In this document: piece after piece, positions 46,374 to 57,440 of the stretch
Layout of the letters: every line of letters starts with the position of its first letter
Position numbering within the stretch: position 1 is the first letter of the stretch
DNA from: Streptomyces spinoverrucosus
GTDB lineage: Bacteria > Actinomycetota > Actinomycetes > Streptomycetales > Streptomycetaceae
NCBI RefSeq assembly: GCF_015712165.1
Contig: NZ_JADPZX010000001.1
Coordinates: 7,335,501-7,399,500 of the forward strand
Direction of reading: 5' to 3'
DNA length: 64,000 nt
Program-made: the position numbers and the translations under genes
The notes under the pieces: model-generated
Database searches by the model: none
What the model was told of the DNA's origin: nothing
The model's input: the letters and a program-made list of their open reading frames with translations, nothing else

Positions 46374-47130
46374 CGGCCTGGTCCAGCGCCGACTGCAGCG
46401 ACTGCCGGTACCCACCGCTGGTGTATGTGGCTCCGGACACGGCGTCGATGTCGGCGCTGCCCGCCGCGACGGCGGCCTGGTTGAGCTGGGGTACGGCGTT
46501 GGCGGTGATCTGGCTGCTCTGGCCGCCGCTGGGCGCCTGCACCGCCTCGGCCTGGGTGATCTTCCCGCCGCTGACGGTGATCCGGACCTGGACGGGTCCG
46601 TACTGGGTCTGGGCCACGTCCCCGGTGACCGTCCGCGCGGCCTGGGCGCCGCCACCGGAGCCCTGTTCGGCGGAACCGCCGCCGCTCGCCCGGACCTGGT
46701 CCAGGGCCGACTGCAGGGACTCCTTGTAGCCGGCGCTGGTGTACGTCGCCCCGGACACCGCGTCGATCTCCGCGCTCTGCGCCGCGACGGCGGCCTGGTT
46801 GAGCTGGGGCACGGCGTTGGCGGTGATCTGGCTGCTCTGGCCGCCGCTCGGCGCCTGCACCGCCTCCGCCTGGGTGATCTTGCCGTTGCTCACGGTCAGC
46901 CGGACCTGCACGGGACCGTACTGCGTCTCGGCCACGGCGCCGGAGACCGTGGCGGTGCCGGCGGCCTGTGCTCCGCCCTGGGGCGCCGCCGCCCCCGCGG
47001 GGGGTGCCGCGCCGCCCGCCGCGGCGGAGCCGGGGTCGGTCGCCGGCTTCAGCGACAGCAGCAGCACGATGCCGGACACGGTGGCGGCGGTGGCCAGCAC
47101 GGCACGCCGGATGGGGTGGCTCTTCTTCAT
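46366..47130 (-). CDS. Exported protein with two tandem FMN-binding domains
   Basis: 254 residues. One N-terminal transmembrane segment (about 9-29, AVLATAATVSGIVLLLSL) anchors it. Two FMN_bind domains follow (about 58-145 and 165-250) that are almost identical: KITQAEAVQAPSGGQSSQIT and IDAVSGATYTS occur in both. In this family FMN is joined to the Thr of the SGAT motif by ApbE, here encoded next to it. ATG 47130 has GGAGA upstream. It sits between the ferric-reductase-like protein and ApbE, so it should accept electrons from the former. Confidence 0.9.
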   Translation of the reverse strand: MKKSHPIRRAVLATAATVSGIVLLLSLKPATDPGSAAAGGAAPPAGAAAPQGGAQAAGTATVSGAVAETQYGPVQVRLTVSNGKITQAEAVQAPSGGQSSQITANAVPQLNQAAVAAQSAEIDAVSGATYTSAGYKESLQSALDQVRASGGGSAEQGSGGGAQAARTVTGDVAQTQYGPVQVRITVSGGKITQAEAVQAPSGGQSSQITANAVPQLNQAAVAAGSADIDAVSGATYTSGGYRQSLQSALDQAGG

Positions 47131-47157
47131 GTTGCCGGTCTCCTGATGACCCGTCGC

Positions 47158-48540
47158 TCACATCTCGAACGACTCGTGATGGATACGGCGGGCGGGGACC
47201 CCCGCACCGCGCAGTGCCTCGTAGACGGACTGTGCGAAGCCGGGCGGCCCGCACAGGAAGACGTCGTGGCGGTCGATGTCCCCGATCTTGCGCTGCAGCG
47301 ACTCCGCGGAGATGTCCGGACGTGCCCCGTCCGGGCTGTTGACCGCGTACATCAGCCGGGCGCCCCGCTCGTCGGCGATCTTCGCCAGCTCGTCCCACAG
47401 GGCCAGGTCCTGGGTGCTGTTGGCCCGGTACAGCAGGGTGATGTCACCCGCCGCGCCCGGCAGCGTCTCGAACAGCGCCCGCATCGGCGTGATCCCGACG
47501 CCGCCCGCGACCAGCAGCACCTTGCCGCGGCTGCGGCGCTGGGCGGTCAGCGCGCCGTACGGCCCCTCGGCCCACACCCGGGTGCCGGGCCGCAGCTCCC
47601 GCAGCCGGGTGCTGTGGTCACCGATCGCCTTCACCGTGATCCGCAGCATGTCCGGGCGGGGCGCCGCCGACAGCGAGTACGGGTGGGAGCTGAACCGCAT
47701 GCCCGGAGCCAGGAACCGCCAGCGGAAGAACTGCCCCGCCTCCGCGCCCATCCGGTGCAGCTTCCGCCCGCCGATCAGCACCGACACGATTCCGGGCGTC
47801 TCCTCGATGACCGCCTCGACCCGCATCCGGTGCTTCAGGTTCAGCCTGATCGGGGCGATGATCCGGAACCACACCACCAGCGCGGTGACCGCCCCGTACA
47901 GCCCGTACCAGAACGTCTTCGCGGCGGGCTCGACGGCGAACTCGTTGCCGGTGCTGATCTGGTGCCAGAACGTCAGGTACACCGCCGCGTACGTCATCAG
48001 ATGGACGTGGTACCAGGTGTCGTACGGCATCCTGCGGCGGACCGGGCCGATCGAGACGAAGCCGATGAGCACCAGCAGACCGGTGCCGATGGCGGCCTTG
48101 CCCATGTCCGGCAGCTGATTGACGGAGTCGATCGTCTGCTGGACGACGTCACCGAGGGTCTTGCCGGCCTGCAACGCGTAGCCCCACATCGTGAGGAAGA
48201 CGTGCGCGATGACCAGGCTGAGGGTGTAGCGGCCGGTCATCGCGTGCCAGCGCGCGACCCGGTCGGAGCCCACCCGCCGCTCCAGCGCGGGCACCCGGGC
48301 CATCTGGAGCACCACCAGCGCCATCAGATATCCGGCGAGCAGCCCGGTGATCCGGCCCGCGCCCAGGATCCGGCCGGTGGTGTCGGCGACGGACGGGGTG
48401 TTCTGCCACCACAGCCACAGCACCGCGGCCGCACCGGCCCACACGGCGATCAGCAGCGGGACGGCGGGGGAGCGGCGCGGGCGGATGCGGCGCATGGTCT
48501 GACGCCGGGCGGCGCGGCCGCCCGCGAGCGTGGTGGTCAC
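47158..48540 (-). CDS. Ferric-reductase-like transmembrane flavoprotein (ferredoxin reductase-type)
   Basis: 460 residues. Residues 25-235 have six membrane helices of the ferric-reductase type, with haem-ligand histidines in RWHAMTGRYTLSLVIAHVF and YHVHLMTYAAVYLTFWHQ. The cytoplasmic half is an FAD/NAD(P)H reductase: HPYSLSAAP binds FAD, LLVAGGVGITPMRALFE and DVFLCGPPGFAQSV bind NAD(P)H. It would pass electrons from NAD(P)H across the membrane to the double FMN protein. GTG 48540 follows GGAGGAACC. First gene of the operon; next start is 27 bp away. Confidence 0.92.
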   Translation of the reverse strand: MTTTLAGGRAARRQTMRRIRPRRSPAVPLLIAVWAGAAAVLWLWWQNTPSVADTTGRILGAGRITGLLAGYLMALVVLQMARVPALERRVGSDRVARWHAMTGRYTLSLVIAHVFLTMWGYALQAGKTLGDVVQQTIDSVNQLPDMGKAAIGTGLLVLIGFVSIGPVRRRMPYDTWYHVHLMTYAAVYLTFWHQISTGNEFAVEPAAKTFWYGLYGAVTALVVWFRIIAPIRLNLKHRMRVEAVIEETPGIVSVLIGGRKLHRMGAEAGQFFRWRFLAPGMRFSSHPYSLSAAPRPDMLRITVKAIGDHSTRLRELRPGTRVWAEGPYGALTAQRRSRGKVLLVAGGVGITPMRALFETLPGAAGDITLLYRANSTQDLALWDELAKIADERGARLMYAVNSPDGARPDISAESLQRKIGDIDRHDVFLCGPPGFAQSVYEALRGAGVPARRIHHESFEM

Positions 48541-48620
48541 GGTTCCTCCGGGGACGGGGGCAACGGATTGTCGTGGTCCCTTGGCCCAGAGATACGTGTG
48601 CGGGCGGCCGTGTGTTCAGG

Positions 48621-49322
48621 TCAGTACCGGGTGATCGCGGTGGGCCCGCTCTCCGTCCCCACCGCGAGGTGCGGCCTGCCCCGGGCCTTGGCCCACAGCA
48701 GGATCCGCCGCATGGCGTCCTCCGGCACCGACACACAACCGGCCGTCGCTCCCTTCCCCCTGACGTGCAGAAAGATCCCGGCCCCGCGCCCGCGCACCGG
48801 CTTGTGGTAGTTGAAGCCGACGACCAGCGCATGCGCGTACAGCGGCCCGTACGACATCAGGTGCTCGGCCTCCTTCGCCCGGCAGTGGGCGGGGCGGGGC
48901 TCGGTCCAGCGGTTGTAGGAGCGCGAGTCGTTGTCCTGACACCACCAGGAGCCCGCGCGCACCGGCCGGTACCTGTACGTCGTCCCGCTCGGCGCCGCCT
49001 TGATCCCGAAGGCGTACGGCAGGGTGAACAGGCCTGTCGGTGTGGTGTTCGTGCCCTGCTTGCGCGCCTTCCCCTCGACGAGCCCCTTGGCCCCGAACCG
49101 GGCCGGCGCCGAACCGGCGCCGACCCAGCGTCCGTCCCGCCGGTCCCACCACGTCACCGTCCCCGTCGTCGAACCCGCCTCGGGAGCCACGGCGGTGATC
49201 AGCTGAGTGCCGGGGCCGGTGTCGGCCATGCGGTCGGGCAGCGCGGGCCGCTCGGCGGGGGCGGCGCCGAGGAGGCAGGCGCAGACGAGGACGGACACGG
49301 TGGCGGCGACGGCGGTGCGCAT
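48621..49322 (-). CDS. Secreted L,D-transpeptidase-like (YkuD) protein
   Basis: 233 residues with a signal peptide (1-24). The last third holds GAGIFLHVRGKGATAGCVSV, matching the HxH...SxGCV core of YkuD L,D-transpeptidases, where the Cys attacks peptidoglycan tetrapeptides. The classical SHG motif is not exact, so activity is uncertain. It could crosslink peptidoglycan (3-3 bonds) or modify it. ATG 49322 starts the signal peptide; upstream codons in frame overlap the peroxidase 3' end region. Confidence 0.85.
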   Translation of the reverse strand: MRTAVAATVSVLVCACLLGAAPAERPALPDRMADTGPGTQLITAVAPEAGSTTGTVTWWDRRDGRWVGAGSAPARFGAKGLVEGKARKQGTNTTPTGLFTLPYAFGIKAAPSGTTYRYRPVRAGSWWCQDNDSRSYNRWTEPRPAHCRAKEAEHLMSYGPLYAHALVVGFNYHKPVRGRGAGIFLHVRGKGATAGCVSVPEDAMRRILLWAKARGRPHLAVGTESGPTAITRY

Positions 49323-49387
49323 GCCCCCGACGCTAACGGGGGCTTTGCGCACCGGCAGTTCGGATGGTCCGTTCGGGCCCGGAACGG

Positions 49388-51067
49388 TCACGGCCCGAGC
49401 GGGTTGAGCAGATCCGCCCGCTCCTCGAAGGCGTACAGCAGCAGGTCGGTCATCTCGAACACGCCCTTGGCCCTGCGGTCCTGGACGGGGCTGAGGAAGG
49501 GCCGCCAGAAGGGGTCACGGACGATGGAGTGCCGGCTGCCCTCCATCGCGCGGTGGAACACCTCGGCGACGATGCGCCCGCCGACGCCGGTCAGCCGGCC
49601 GCCGCCGTTCACCTCGGCCTCGCGCAGCACGTAGAACCACAGCGGGCAGTTGTCGGCCAGCTGCCTGCGCAGCCCGTCGCTCAGCCGCGCCCCGTCGCGG
49701 TTGTCGAAGTCGGACGCCAGCAGCGGTTTGACGCCGAGGTGACGGGCCATCTGCTGACCGGTGGCGAGCCGCATCATGTTCGCCCGGGTGAGGTTGCGGA
49801 AGGCGAGGTTCAGCTCGATGGGATCGGCCGGCGGCCGGCCGCGTCCGCCGAACGAGCCGAGTGGGAGGTCGGCCAGCGGGTTGACCAGCAGCGTGTCGAT
49901 GCGCTTGGTCAGGTTGAACTGCTCGCCGGGCACGCCCAGGTCGTCGCGGCCCGCCTCCCGGAAGTCGAACAGGCGCCGGAAGTCGGCGATCCAGTTGGTC
50001 GGCAGGCGTTCGAAGTCGCCCGCCTCCGGGTCCGCCGGGTCGGCCGGCGGCGGGGAGAGGATGCCGCTGGTGCCGGTGAACTGGAAGAGCAGCGGCAGGG
50101 TGCCCGCGCCGTTGTCGAAGACGCGGTTCCAGTTGTAGGCGCCGCGCACCATGCTGTGGCCCAGTCGGTAGGCGGCCACCGAGAACTCGACCGGCATCGT
50201 CGGGTGGTCGTACTCGCCGGGCGACGGCTCGAAGAACCGGCGGCCCTTGGTGAAGACCTCGTCGAGGACCGACTCGTCTACGATCCGGGGCAGGAAGTCG
50301 TGCCGCAGCATCCACTGGTAGTGCTTGACGACCGCCTCACGGGCCGACTCGAACAGCACCGCGCTGGACACGCCCTGACCGGCGAGCTCCATCGCGAACC
50401 GGTTGTGGAAGCGGATGAAGGCGCAGTGCAGCTGGGCGACCACGAGGTTCTCGTCGTTGCGCGGATCCGGGATCAGCGGACGCCGCCGCTCCGACTTCAG
50501 CGAGCCGGTGCCCACCCGGGGCAGGTCGAAGCCGCCGAGGGGCAGACCGGTGACCGGGTCGCCGCCCGGCACGCCCTGGGTGGTGCCGGTCTTCAGCCGG
50601 ATGCCGTCGTCGTCGTAGAAGCGGCGGTCGAAGCGGTGGCCGGGCCCCAGCCCGTAGAGGCAGTCGAGGTCCAGGGCGGGCGAGCGGCCCTGAAGCAGTT
50701 GGCGGACCGTGATGTCGTCCTCCAGTTGGACCGCCGTGGCGTCCAGGGTGAGGTCGTGGTCCACGAGCTGGCCGAGGTAGGTGAAGCCCGCCGGCACCTT
50801 CGGGTTGCCGGAGTCGGGCTGCGGGCGCTCCGGGTCGGTCATCGCCCGGGCGAGCTCCGCCCGGGCGGCCCGGTCGAGCAGCTGGTTCTCCCGGGCCTGG
50901 GGTCCCAGGCGGGAGAAGCGGAACCTGCGCAGCGCGGCGACGGTGGACGGTGTCTGCGCCCGCGCAGGGCGGTCGTCGCCGGAGTCGGCGAGCACGCCCT
51001 CGCCGACGACGTAGAACGAGCTGCGGACATGGCGTTTGGTCTGCGGTTCGCGTGCCGGTCGGAACAT
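49388..51067 (-). CDS. Animal-type haem peroxidase
   Basis: 559 residues of the peroxidase-cyclooxygenase superfamily. The distal His and Ca-binding Asp lie in GQLVDHDLTLDAT; the proximal His is in EFSVAAYRLGHSMVRGAYNW; the R-Q-L-H-x-A-F-I-R-F-H-N (LVVAQLHCAFIRFHNRF) segment is typical. There is no signal peptide, so it is probably cytoplasmic or exported unconventionally. Bacterial members oxidise halides or organic substrates with H2O2; substrate here is unknown. I chose ATG 51067, with GGGGGA upstream. Confidence 0.92.
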   Translation of the reverse strand: MFRPAREPQTKRHVRSSFYVVGEGVLADSGDDRPARAQTPSTVAALRRFRFSRLGPQARENQLLDRAARAELARAMTDPERPQPDSGNPKVPAGFTYLGQLVDHDLTLDATAVQLEDDITVRQLLQGRSPALDLDCLYGLGPGHRFDRRFYDDDGIRLKTGTTQGVPGGDPVTGLPLGGFDLPRVGTGSLKSERRRPLIPDPRNDENLVVAQLHCAFIRFHNRFAMELAGQGVSSAVLFESAREAVVKHYQWMLRHDFLPRIVDESVLDEVFTKGRRFFEPSPGEYDHPTMPVEFSVAAYRLGHSMVRGAYNWNRVFDNGAGTLPLLFQFTGTSGILSPPPADPADPEAGDFERLPTNWIADFRRLFDFREAGRDDLGVPGEQFNLTKRIDTLLVNPLADLPLGSFGGRGRPPADPIELNLAFRNLTRANMMRLATGQQMARHLGVKPLLASDFDNRDGARLSDGLRRQLADNCPLWFYVLREAEVNGGGRLTGVGGRIVAEVFHRAMEGSRHSIVRDPFWRPFLSPVQDRRAKGVFEMTDLLLYAFEERADLLNPLGP

Positions 51068-51196
51068 CAATCCCCCATCTGTTCCTGATCCGTTGCTGTG
51101 GTCTGCCGCCCAGGCTAGGTGGGGGAAAGCGGCGGATGGAAGAATTCCGTCAAATATCCCGAACAGGGATGTGACGGTGTTCATTCAATAAACGGA

Positions 51197-51799
51197 TCAA
51201 ATCGGACGGCCGTCGTGCGTGACGGGAGCCAGCGGCAGTGGCACCCCGGGCAGCCCGTCCAGGCTCGTGGCGATGTGGTCCTTGCCCGCGAAGTAGGCGC
51301 TCAGCGATGCGGTGTCCTCACGCGCGAAGCGCCGGGCATGCAGCTCGCGATCGCCGTCGTACGTCATGAACGGCACCGCGAAACCACAGCTGTCCCGGAT
51401 GAGTTCGGCCGTCACGACGACGATCGCGCGCAGCCCGTGCGCGCTCGCGTCGATGTCCGGGAAGTGGGCGAGCAGTTCCCCGAAGCGCGGATCGTCACGG
51501 AACACCGGCTCGCCCCGGCCGTGCACCCGGACGATGTTCGGCGGGCCCTGGAACGCGCACCACATGAGGGTGATCCGCCCGTTCTCCCGCAGATGCGCGA
51601 CCGTCTCGGCCGTGGAGCCGGCGAAGTCCAGGTAGGCCACGGTGAGTTCGTCGAGCACGACGAACGAGCCCTTGAGGCCCTTGGGGGAGAGGTTGACCGT
51701 GCCGTCGCCGGAGAGCGGGGCGGTCGCGGTGAAGAAGAGGGGCTGCTCCTCGATGAACGAACGGAGTCTGCCGTCGATGCGCTCGTACGTCTTTCCCAT
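51197..51799 (-). CDS. Pyridoxamine 5'-phosphate oxidase-family (FMN-binding split barrel) protein
   Basis: 200 residues. LFFTATAPLSGDGTVNLSPK begins the split barrel, and NGRITLMWCAFQGPPNIVRV continues the FMN or F420 cavity. These proteins bind FMN, F420 or haem-degradation intermediates; general stress or detoxification roles are known. ATG 51799 begins the fold. A TTAG...CTAA motif lies 22-38 bp upstream and could be an iron box. Confidence 0.88.
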   Translation of the reverse strand: MGKTYERIDGRLRSFIEEQPLFFTATAPLSGDGTVNLSPKGLKGSFVVLDELTVAYLDFAGSTAETVAHLRENGRITLMWCAFQGPPNIVRVHGRGEPVFRDDPRFGELLAHFPDIDASAHGLRAIVVVTAELIRDSCGFAVPFMTYDGDRELHARRFAREDTASLSAYFAGKDHIATSLDGLPGVPLPLAPVTHDGRPI

Positions 51800-51820
51800 G
51801 GCAAGTGATTATCCACGAAG

Positions 51821-51837
51821 TTAGTTCGCCTGCCTAA
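51821..51837. promoter_or_regulatory. Iron-box-like sequence upstream of the PPOx-family gene
   Basis: TTAGTTCGCCTGCCTAA resembles the DmdR-type iron box ends (TTAG...CTAA), but is 17 rather than 19 bp and its centre matches poorly. Tentative. Confidence 0.3.
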
Positions 51838-51857
51838 AGGATTTGCCAGGGCTGTTT

Positions 51858-51902
51858 CACCGAGGCCGCCCCGGCCGGCGCTCCAACGGGGCGGCCTCGG
51901 TG
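51858..51902. terminator. Perfect 15 bp stem terminator
   Basis: CACCGAGGCCGCCCC and GGGGCGGCCTCGGTG pair fully around a 15 nt loop. It lies just after the stop of the duplicated secreted protein on the minus strand. Confidence 0.85.
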
Positions 51903-51911
51903 CCTGTCACG

Positions 51912-52766
51912 TCACTTGGTGAGCGTGCAGGCGGCCAGGGAGTTGAGTCCCTGGGGCTTGGCGGCCGTGCGGCCGATGGAGATGGCGATCCGGTCGATGG
52001 CCGCCGTCCGCTTGGAGGCGAGCGGGCCGAGGATGGCGTTCTGGACGAAGTTGGGTCCGCCCTGGCCGACGGTCTCCCGCAGGCGCTTGTCGGCCTCGGC
52101 GATCTGGGTGTTGAGCAGGGCGAGGTTGCGGTCGACCTCGGCCTTCGCGGACGCGGGGACCGCGGGGAGGCGGGACGCCACGTCGGGGCAGGAGATCGTG
52201 CCCGCGCCCGTGTTGCCGCCCCCGCCTTGGGAGGCGGGCGCGCTGGGCGTGGCGGCACCGGCGTTGCCGGCGGCGCCACCCGCGTTGTTCGTCGCGCCAC
52301 CCGCATTGTTCGTCGCGCCGGCCGCGCCGAGCGTGCAGGTGGCGAGCGAGTCCAGGCCCTGCGGCCGGGCGGCGGTGCGGCCGATCGCGGTGGCGATGCG
52401 GTTGATGGTGGCGACCCGCTTGTCCTTCAGCGGGCCGAGGATGGCGTTCTGGACGAAGTTGGGTCCGCCCTGGCCGACGGTCTCCCGCAGGCGCTTGTCG
52501 GCCTCGGCGATCTGGGTGTTGAGCAGGGCGAGGTTGCGGTCGACCTCGGCCTTCGCGGACGCCGGGACCGCCGGGAGGCTGGGCGCCACCGCCGGGCAGC
52601 TGATGGTGCCGGCCGCCGCCTTCGTCGACGCCTGCGCCGCGTTGTTCTTGGACGTCTCCCCGGCCAAGGCGGAGCCGGCGATCACCGCCCCGGACAACAC
52701 CACCGCGGAAGCGCCGCCGATCATCGCGATACGACGCTTGTGGTACTTCGGAAGAGCCCTGGACAT
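51912..52766 (-). CDS. Secreted protein with two near-identical helical repeats
   Basis: 284 residues. The N-terminal signal (about 1-36, with RR at 11-12 and ending GSALAGE) directs export. Two repeats of about 90 residues (51-144 and 191-282), each beginning TISCP and ending with TCTL or ACTL, contain the same SLPAVPASAKAEVDRNLALL-type core helix region and one Cys near each end that probably pair. A Gly/Asn/Ala linker (ATNNAGGATNNAGGAAGNAG) joins them. The repeats are 134 bp identical at DNA level. I do not recognise a function; possibly a surface or matrix protein. Confidence 0.85.
   Translation of the reverse strand: MSRALPKYHKRRIAMIGGASAVVLSGAVIAGSALAGETSKNNAAQASTKAAAGTISCPAVAPSLPAVPASAKAEVDRNLALLNTQIAEADKRLRETVGQGGPNFVQNAILGPLKDKRVATINRIATAIGRTAARPQGLDSLATCTLGAAGATNNAGGATNNAGGAAGNAGAATPSAPASQGGGGNTGAGTISCPDVASRLPAVPASAKAEVDRNLALLNTQIAEADKRLRETVGQGGPNFVQNAILGPLASKRTAAIDRIAISIGRTAAKPQGLNSLAACTLTK
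52021..52562. repeat. 134 bp perfect direct repeat, copies at 52021-52154 and 52429-52562
   Basis: Both copies are identical base for base, 408 bp (136 codons) apart, and lie in the two repeat domains of the secreted protein. Perfect identity at synonymous sites indicates a recent duplication or gene conversion. Confidence 0.95.
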
Positions 52767-52875
52767 GCGGAAGCCTCACTAGGGGTGTTCTGTGACTGAT
52801 GGGGTGCCGGCGTTCGATGAGGAGTACGGGAAAGCGGTTTCGGATGTTCAGGCCGTGCGGAAATTTCATGCCCGA

Positions 52876-52927
52876 TTGACGAACCATGCAGGCTCCTGCA
52901 TACTCATGCATGTCAGCGAATGCAGTG
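52876..52927 (+). promoter_or_regulatory. argG promoter with ARG boxes
   Basis: TTGACG (52876-52881), 17 bp and CATACT (52899-52904) form the promoter. Four ATGCA/TGCAT elements (CCATGCAGG, CCTGCATAC, CATGCATG, AATGCAG) overlap and follow it, giving an inverted-repeat array as expected for ArgR. The transcription start would lie within it. Confidence 0.7.
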
Positions 52928-52940
52928 TGAGGAGAAACCC

Positions 52941-55674
<2,734 letters not shown>

Positions 55675-55688
55675 GGGGAACGCCCTTC

Positions 55689-55740
55689 AGGGGCGCGGGG
55701 AACTGCGCGACCAGCCACAACACCCCCGCACCCGCCGAAC
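55689..55740 (+). repeat. Dispersed 3'-flank repeat, variant B, after argH
   Basis: AGGGGCGCGGGGAACTGCGC followed by GACCAGCCACAAC, ending in CCCCGCACCCGCC. This is the cleanest copy of the family in the window. Confidence 0.75.
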
Positions 55741-55827
55741 CACGGCGCGAACCGAGCTCTGAAGCGAAGGTCGTCGCGGGTTACGTTGGTCGAGAGCCGT
55801 ACCGGAACCGACCGACCGGAGCCCGCG

Positions 55828-56799
55828 ATGCCCTTCGCCCGACTGGCAACAGCAACGACCCCCACCTGCCACATCGGACTCGGCCTCGCCGCCGTCGGCC
55901 GCCCCGGCTACATCAACCTCGGCCGAGACCACGACCTCGGAGAGGACCGCAGCGTCGAGACGCTGCGCACCCGCACCCACGCCCTCCTGGACGCCGCCTA
56001 CGCCCAGGGCGTGCGCTACTTCGACGTCGCCCGCTCCTACGGCCGCTCCGAGGAGTTCCTCGCCGACTGGCTGAACGCCCACCCCGAGATCGACGACATC
56101 GTCGTCGGCAGCAAGTGGGGCTACACCTACACCGCCGACTGGTCCACCGACGCCGAGCAGCACGAGGTCAAGGACCACAGCCTCGCCACCTTCGAACGGC
56201 AGCGCGCCGAGAGCACCGAACTGCTCGGCGACCGGCTCGACCTCTACCAGATCCACTCGGTGACCCCCGACAGCCCCGCCCTCACCGACAAGGACCTGCA
56301 CGCCAGGCTCGCCGAGGCCGCCGCCCAGGGCCTGACCATCGGCTTCTCCACCAGCGGACCCGCGCAGGCCGACGCGATCCGGGCCGCGCTGGAGGTGACC
56401 GTCGACGGCGAGCGGCTCTTCCGTACCGTCCAGTCCACCTACAACGCCCTGGAGACCTCGGCCGCCCCCGCCCTCGCCGAGGCGCACGACGCCGGGCTCA
56501 CGGTGATCGTCAAGGAGGGCATGGCCAACGGGCGGCTCGCGGAGCCGTACGCGCCGGACGCGCTGAAGGCCGTGGCGGCGGAGACCGCCCTGGGCTGCGA
56601 TGCCGTCGCCCTGGCGCTGATCCTGCGCCAACCGTGGGCCGGCGTCGTCCTCTCCGGCGCCGCGACCACCGTCCAGCTCGCCTCCAACCTGCACGCCGCC
56701 GTCGTGGACCTCGACGACGACCAGCTGGCGCGGCTCGCCGAGCTCGTCGAGGAACCGCAGGCGTACTGGGAGCGGCGCGGGCAGCTGCCCTGGCACTGA
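55828..56799 (+). CDS. Aldo/keto reductase
   Basis: 323 residues. (alpha/beta)8 barrel NADPH oxidoreductase with DVARSYGRSEEFLADWL (Asp and Tyr of the catalytic tetrad), VVGSKWGYTYTADW (Lys) and LYQIHSVTPDSP (His). It lacks an export signal and would reduce aldehydes or ketones in the cytoplasm. ATG 55828 has GGAG 7 bp upstream; the in-frame TTG at 55786 is less likely. No operon partner. Confidence 0.9.
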   Translation: MPFARLATATTPTCHIGLGLAAVGRPGYINLGRDHDLGEDRSVETLRTRTHALLDAAYAQGVRYFDVARSYGRSEEFLADWLNAHPEIDDIVVGSKWGYTYTADWSTDAEQHEVKDHSLATFERQRAESTELLGDRLDLYQIHSVTPDSPALTDKDLHARLAEAAAQGLTIGFSTSGPAQADAIRAALEVTVDGERLFRTVQSTYNALETSAAPALAEAHDAGLTVIVKEGMANGRLAEPYAPDALKAVAAETALGCDAVALALILRQPWAGVVLSGAATTVQLASNLHAAVVDLDDDQLARLAELVEEPQAYWERRGQLPWH

Positions 56800-56850
56800 G
56801 AATCCGGAAGGCCCCCGTCGCCCCTCGTAGGTGAGACACTCACGCCCACC

Positions 56851-56882
56851 GTGAGACAAAGTTGTCTCACATGGGCTACGGT
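56851..56882 (+). promoter_or_regulatory. TetR operator overlapping a leaderless promoter
   Basis: GTGAGACAA-AG-TTGTCTCAC (56851-56870) is a perfect 20 bp palindrome. A further half site GTTGTCTCA reaches the start codon, and GTGAGACA occurs again at 56831-56838. TACGGT (56877-56882), 6 bp before ATG 56889, is the -10, with GAGACA 18 bp upstream as -35. TetR binding here would shut off its own operon. Confidence 0.7.
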
Positions 56883-56888
56883 TGTCTC

Positions 56889-57440
56889 ATGGCCGTCGAC
56901 AGAGAGCACGTACTGCGCAGTGCCGCAGCCCTGCTGACCCGCAAGTCCACCGCGACCATGGACGAGGTCGCCAAGGCCGCCGGGATCAGCCGGGCCACGC
57001 TGCACCGCCACTTCGCCGGGCGCGACGCGCTGGTCCGGGCGCTGGAGGCGCTCGGCATCGCCGAGTGCGAGGCCGCGCTGGAGGCGGCCCGGCTGGACGA
57101 GGGCAGCGCGAGCGACGCCGTACGCCGGCTGGTGCGCGAGATCGAGTCCGCGGCCGGCCTCCTCGCGTTCCTCTACACCGAGAACCAGCTGTTCGAGGGC
57201 GAGGAGCAGAACGCGGGCTGGGCCAGGCTGGACGCCCGGATCGCCGCCCTGTTCCGGCGCGGCCAGGCGCGCGGCGAGTTCCGTATCGACCTGACCCCGG
57301 TGTGGCTGACCGAGGCGCTGTACGGACTGATGGCCTCGGGCGCCTGGGCCGTGCAGGAGGGCCGGGTCGCCGCCAACGACTTCACCCACATGATCGCCGA
57401 GCTCCTGCTCGGCGGCGCGACACGGAGAGAGGAATCATGA
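56889..57440 (+). CDS. TetR-family repressor
   Basis: 183 residues. The HTH (about 10-50) reads HVLRSAAALLTRKSTATMDE and VAKAAGISRATLHRHFAGRD, the TetR signature. The C-terminal domain is ligand-binding. ATG 56889 is leaderless behind the operator. The stop overlaps the MFS start by 4 bp (ATGA), so the repressor and pump form one autoregulated unit, as with many Streptomyces drug exporters. Confidence 0.94.
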   Translation: MAVDREHVLRSAAALLTRKSTATMDEVAKAAGISRATLHRHFAGRDALVRALEALGIAECEAALEAARLDEGSASDAVRRLVREIESAAGLLAFLYTENQLFEGEEQNAGWARLDARIAALFRRGQARGEFRIDLTPVWLTEALYGLMASGAWAVQEGRVAANDFTHMIAELLLGGATRREES

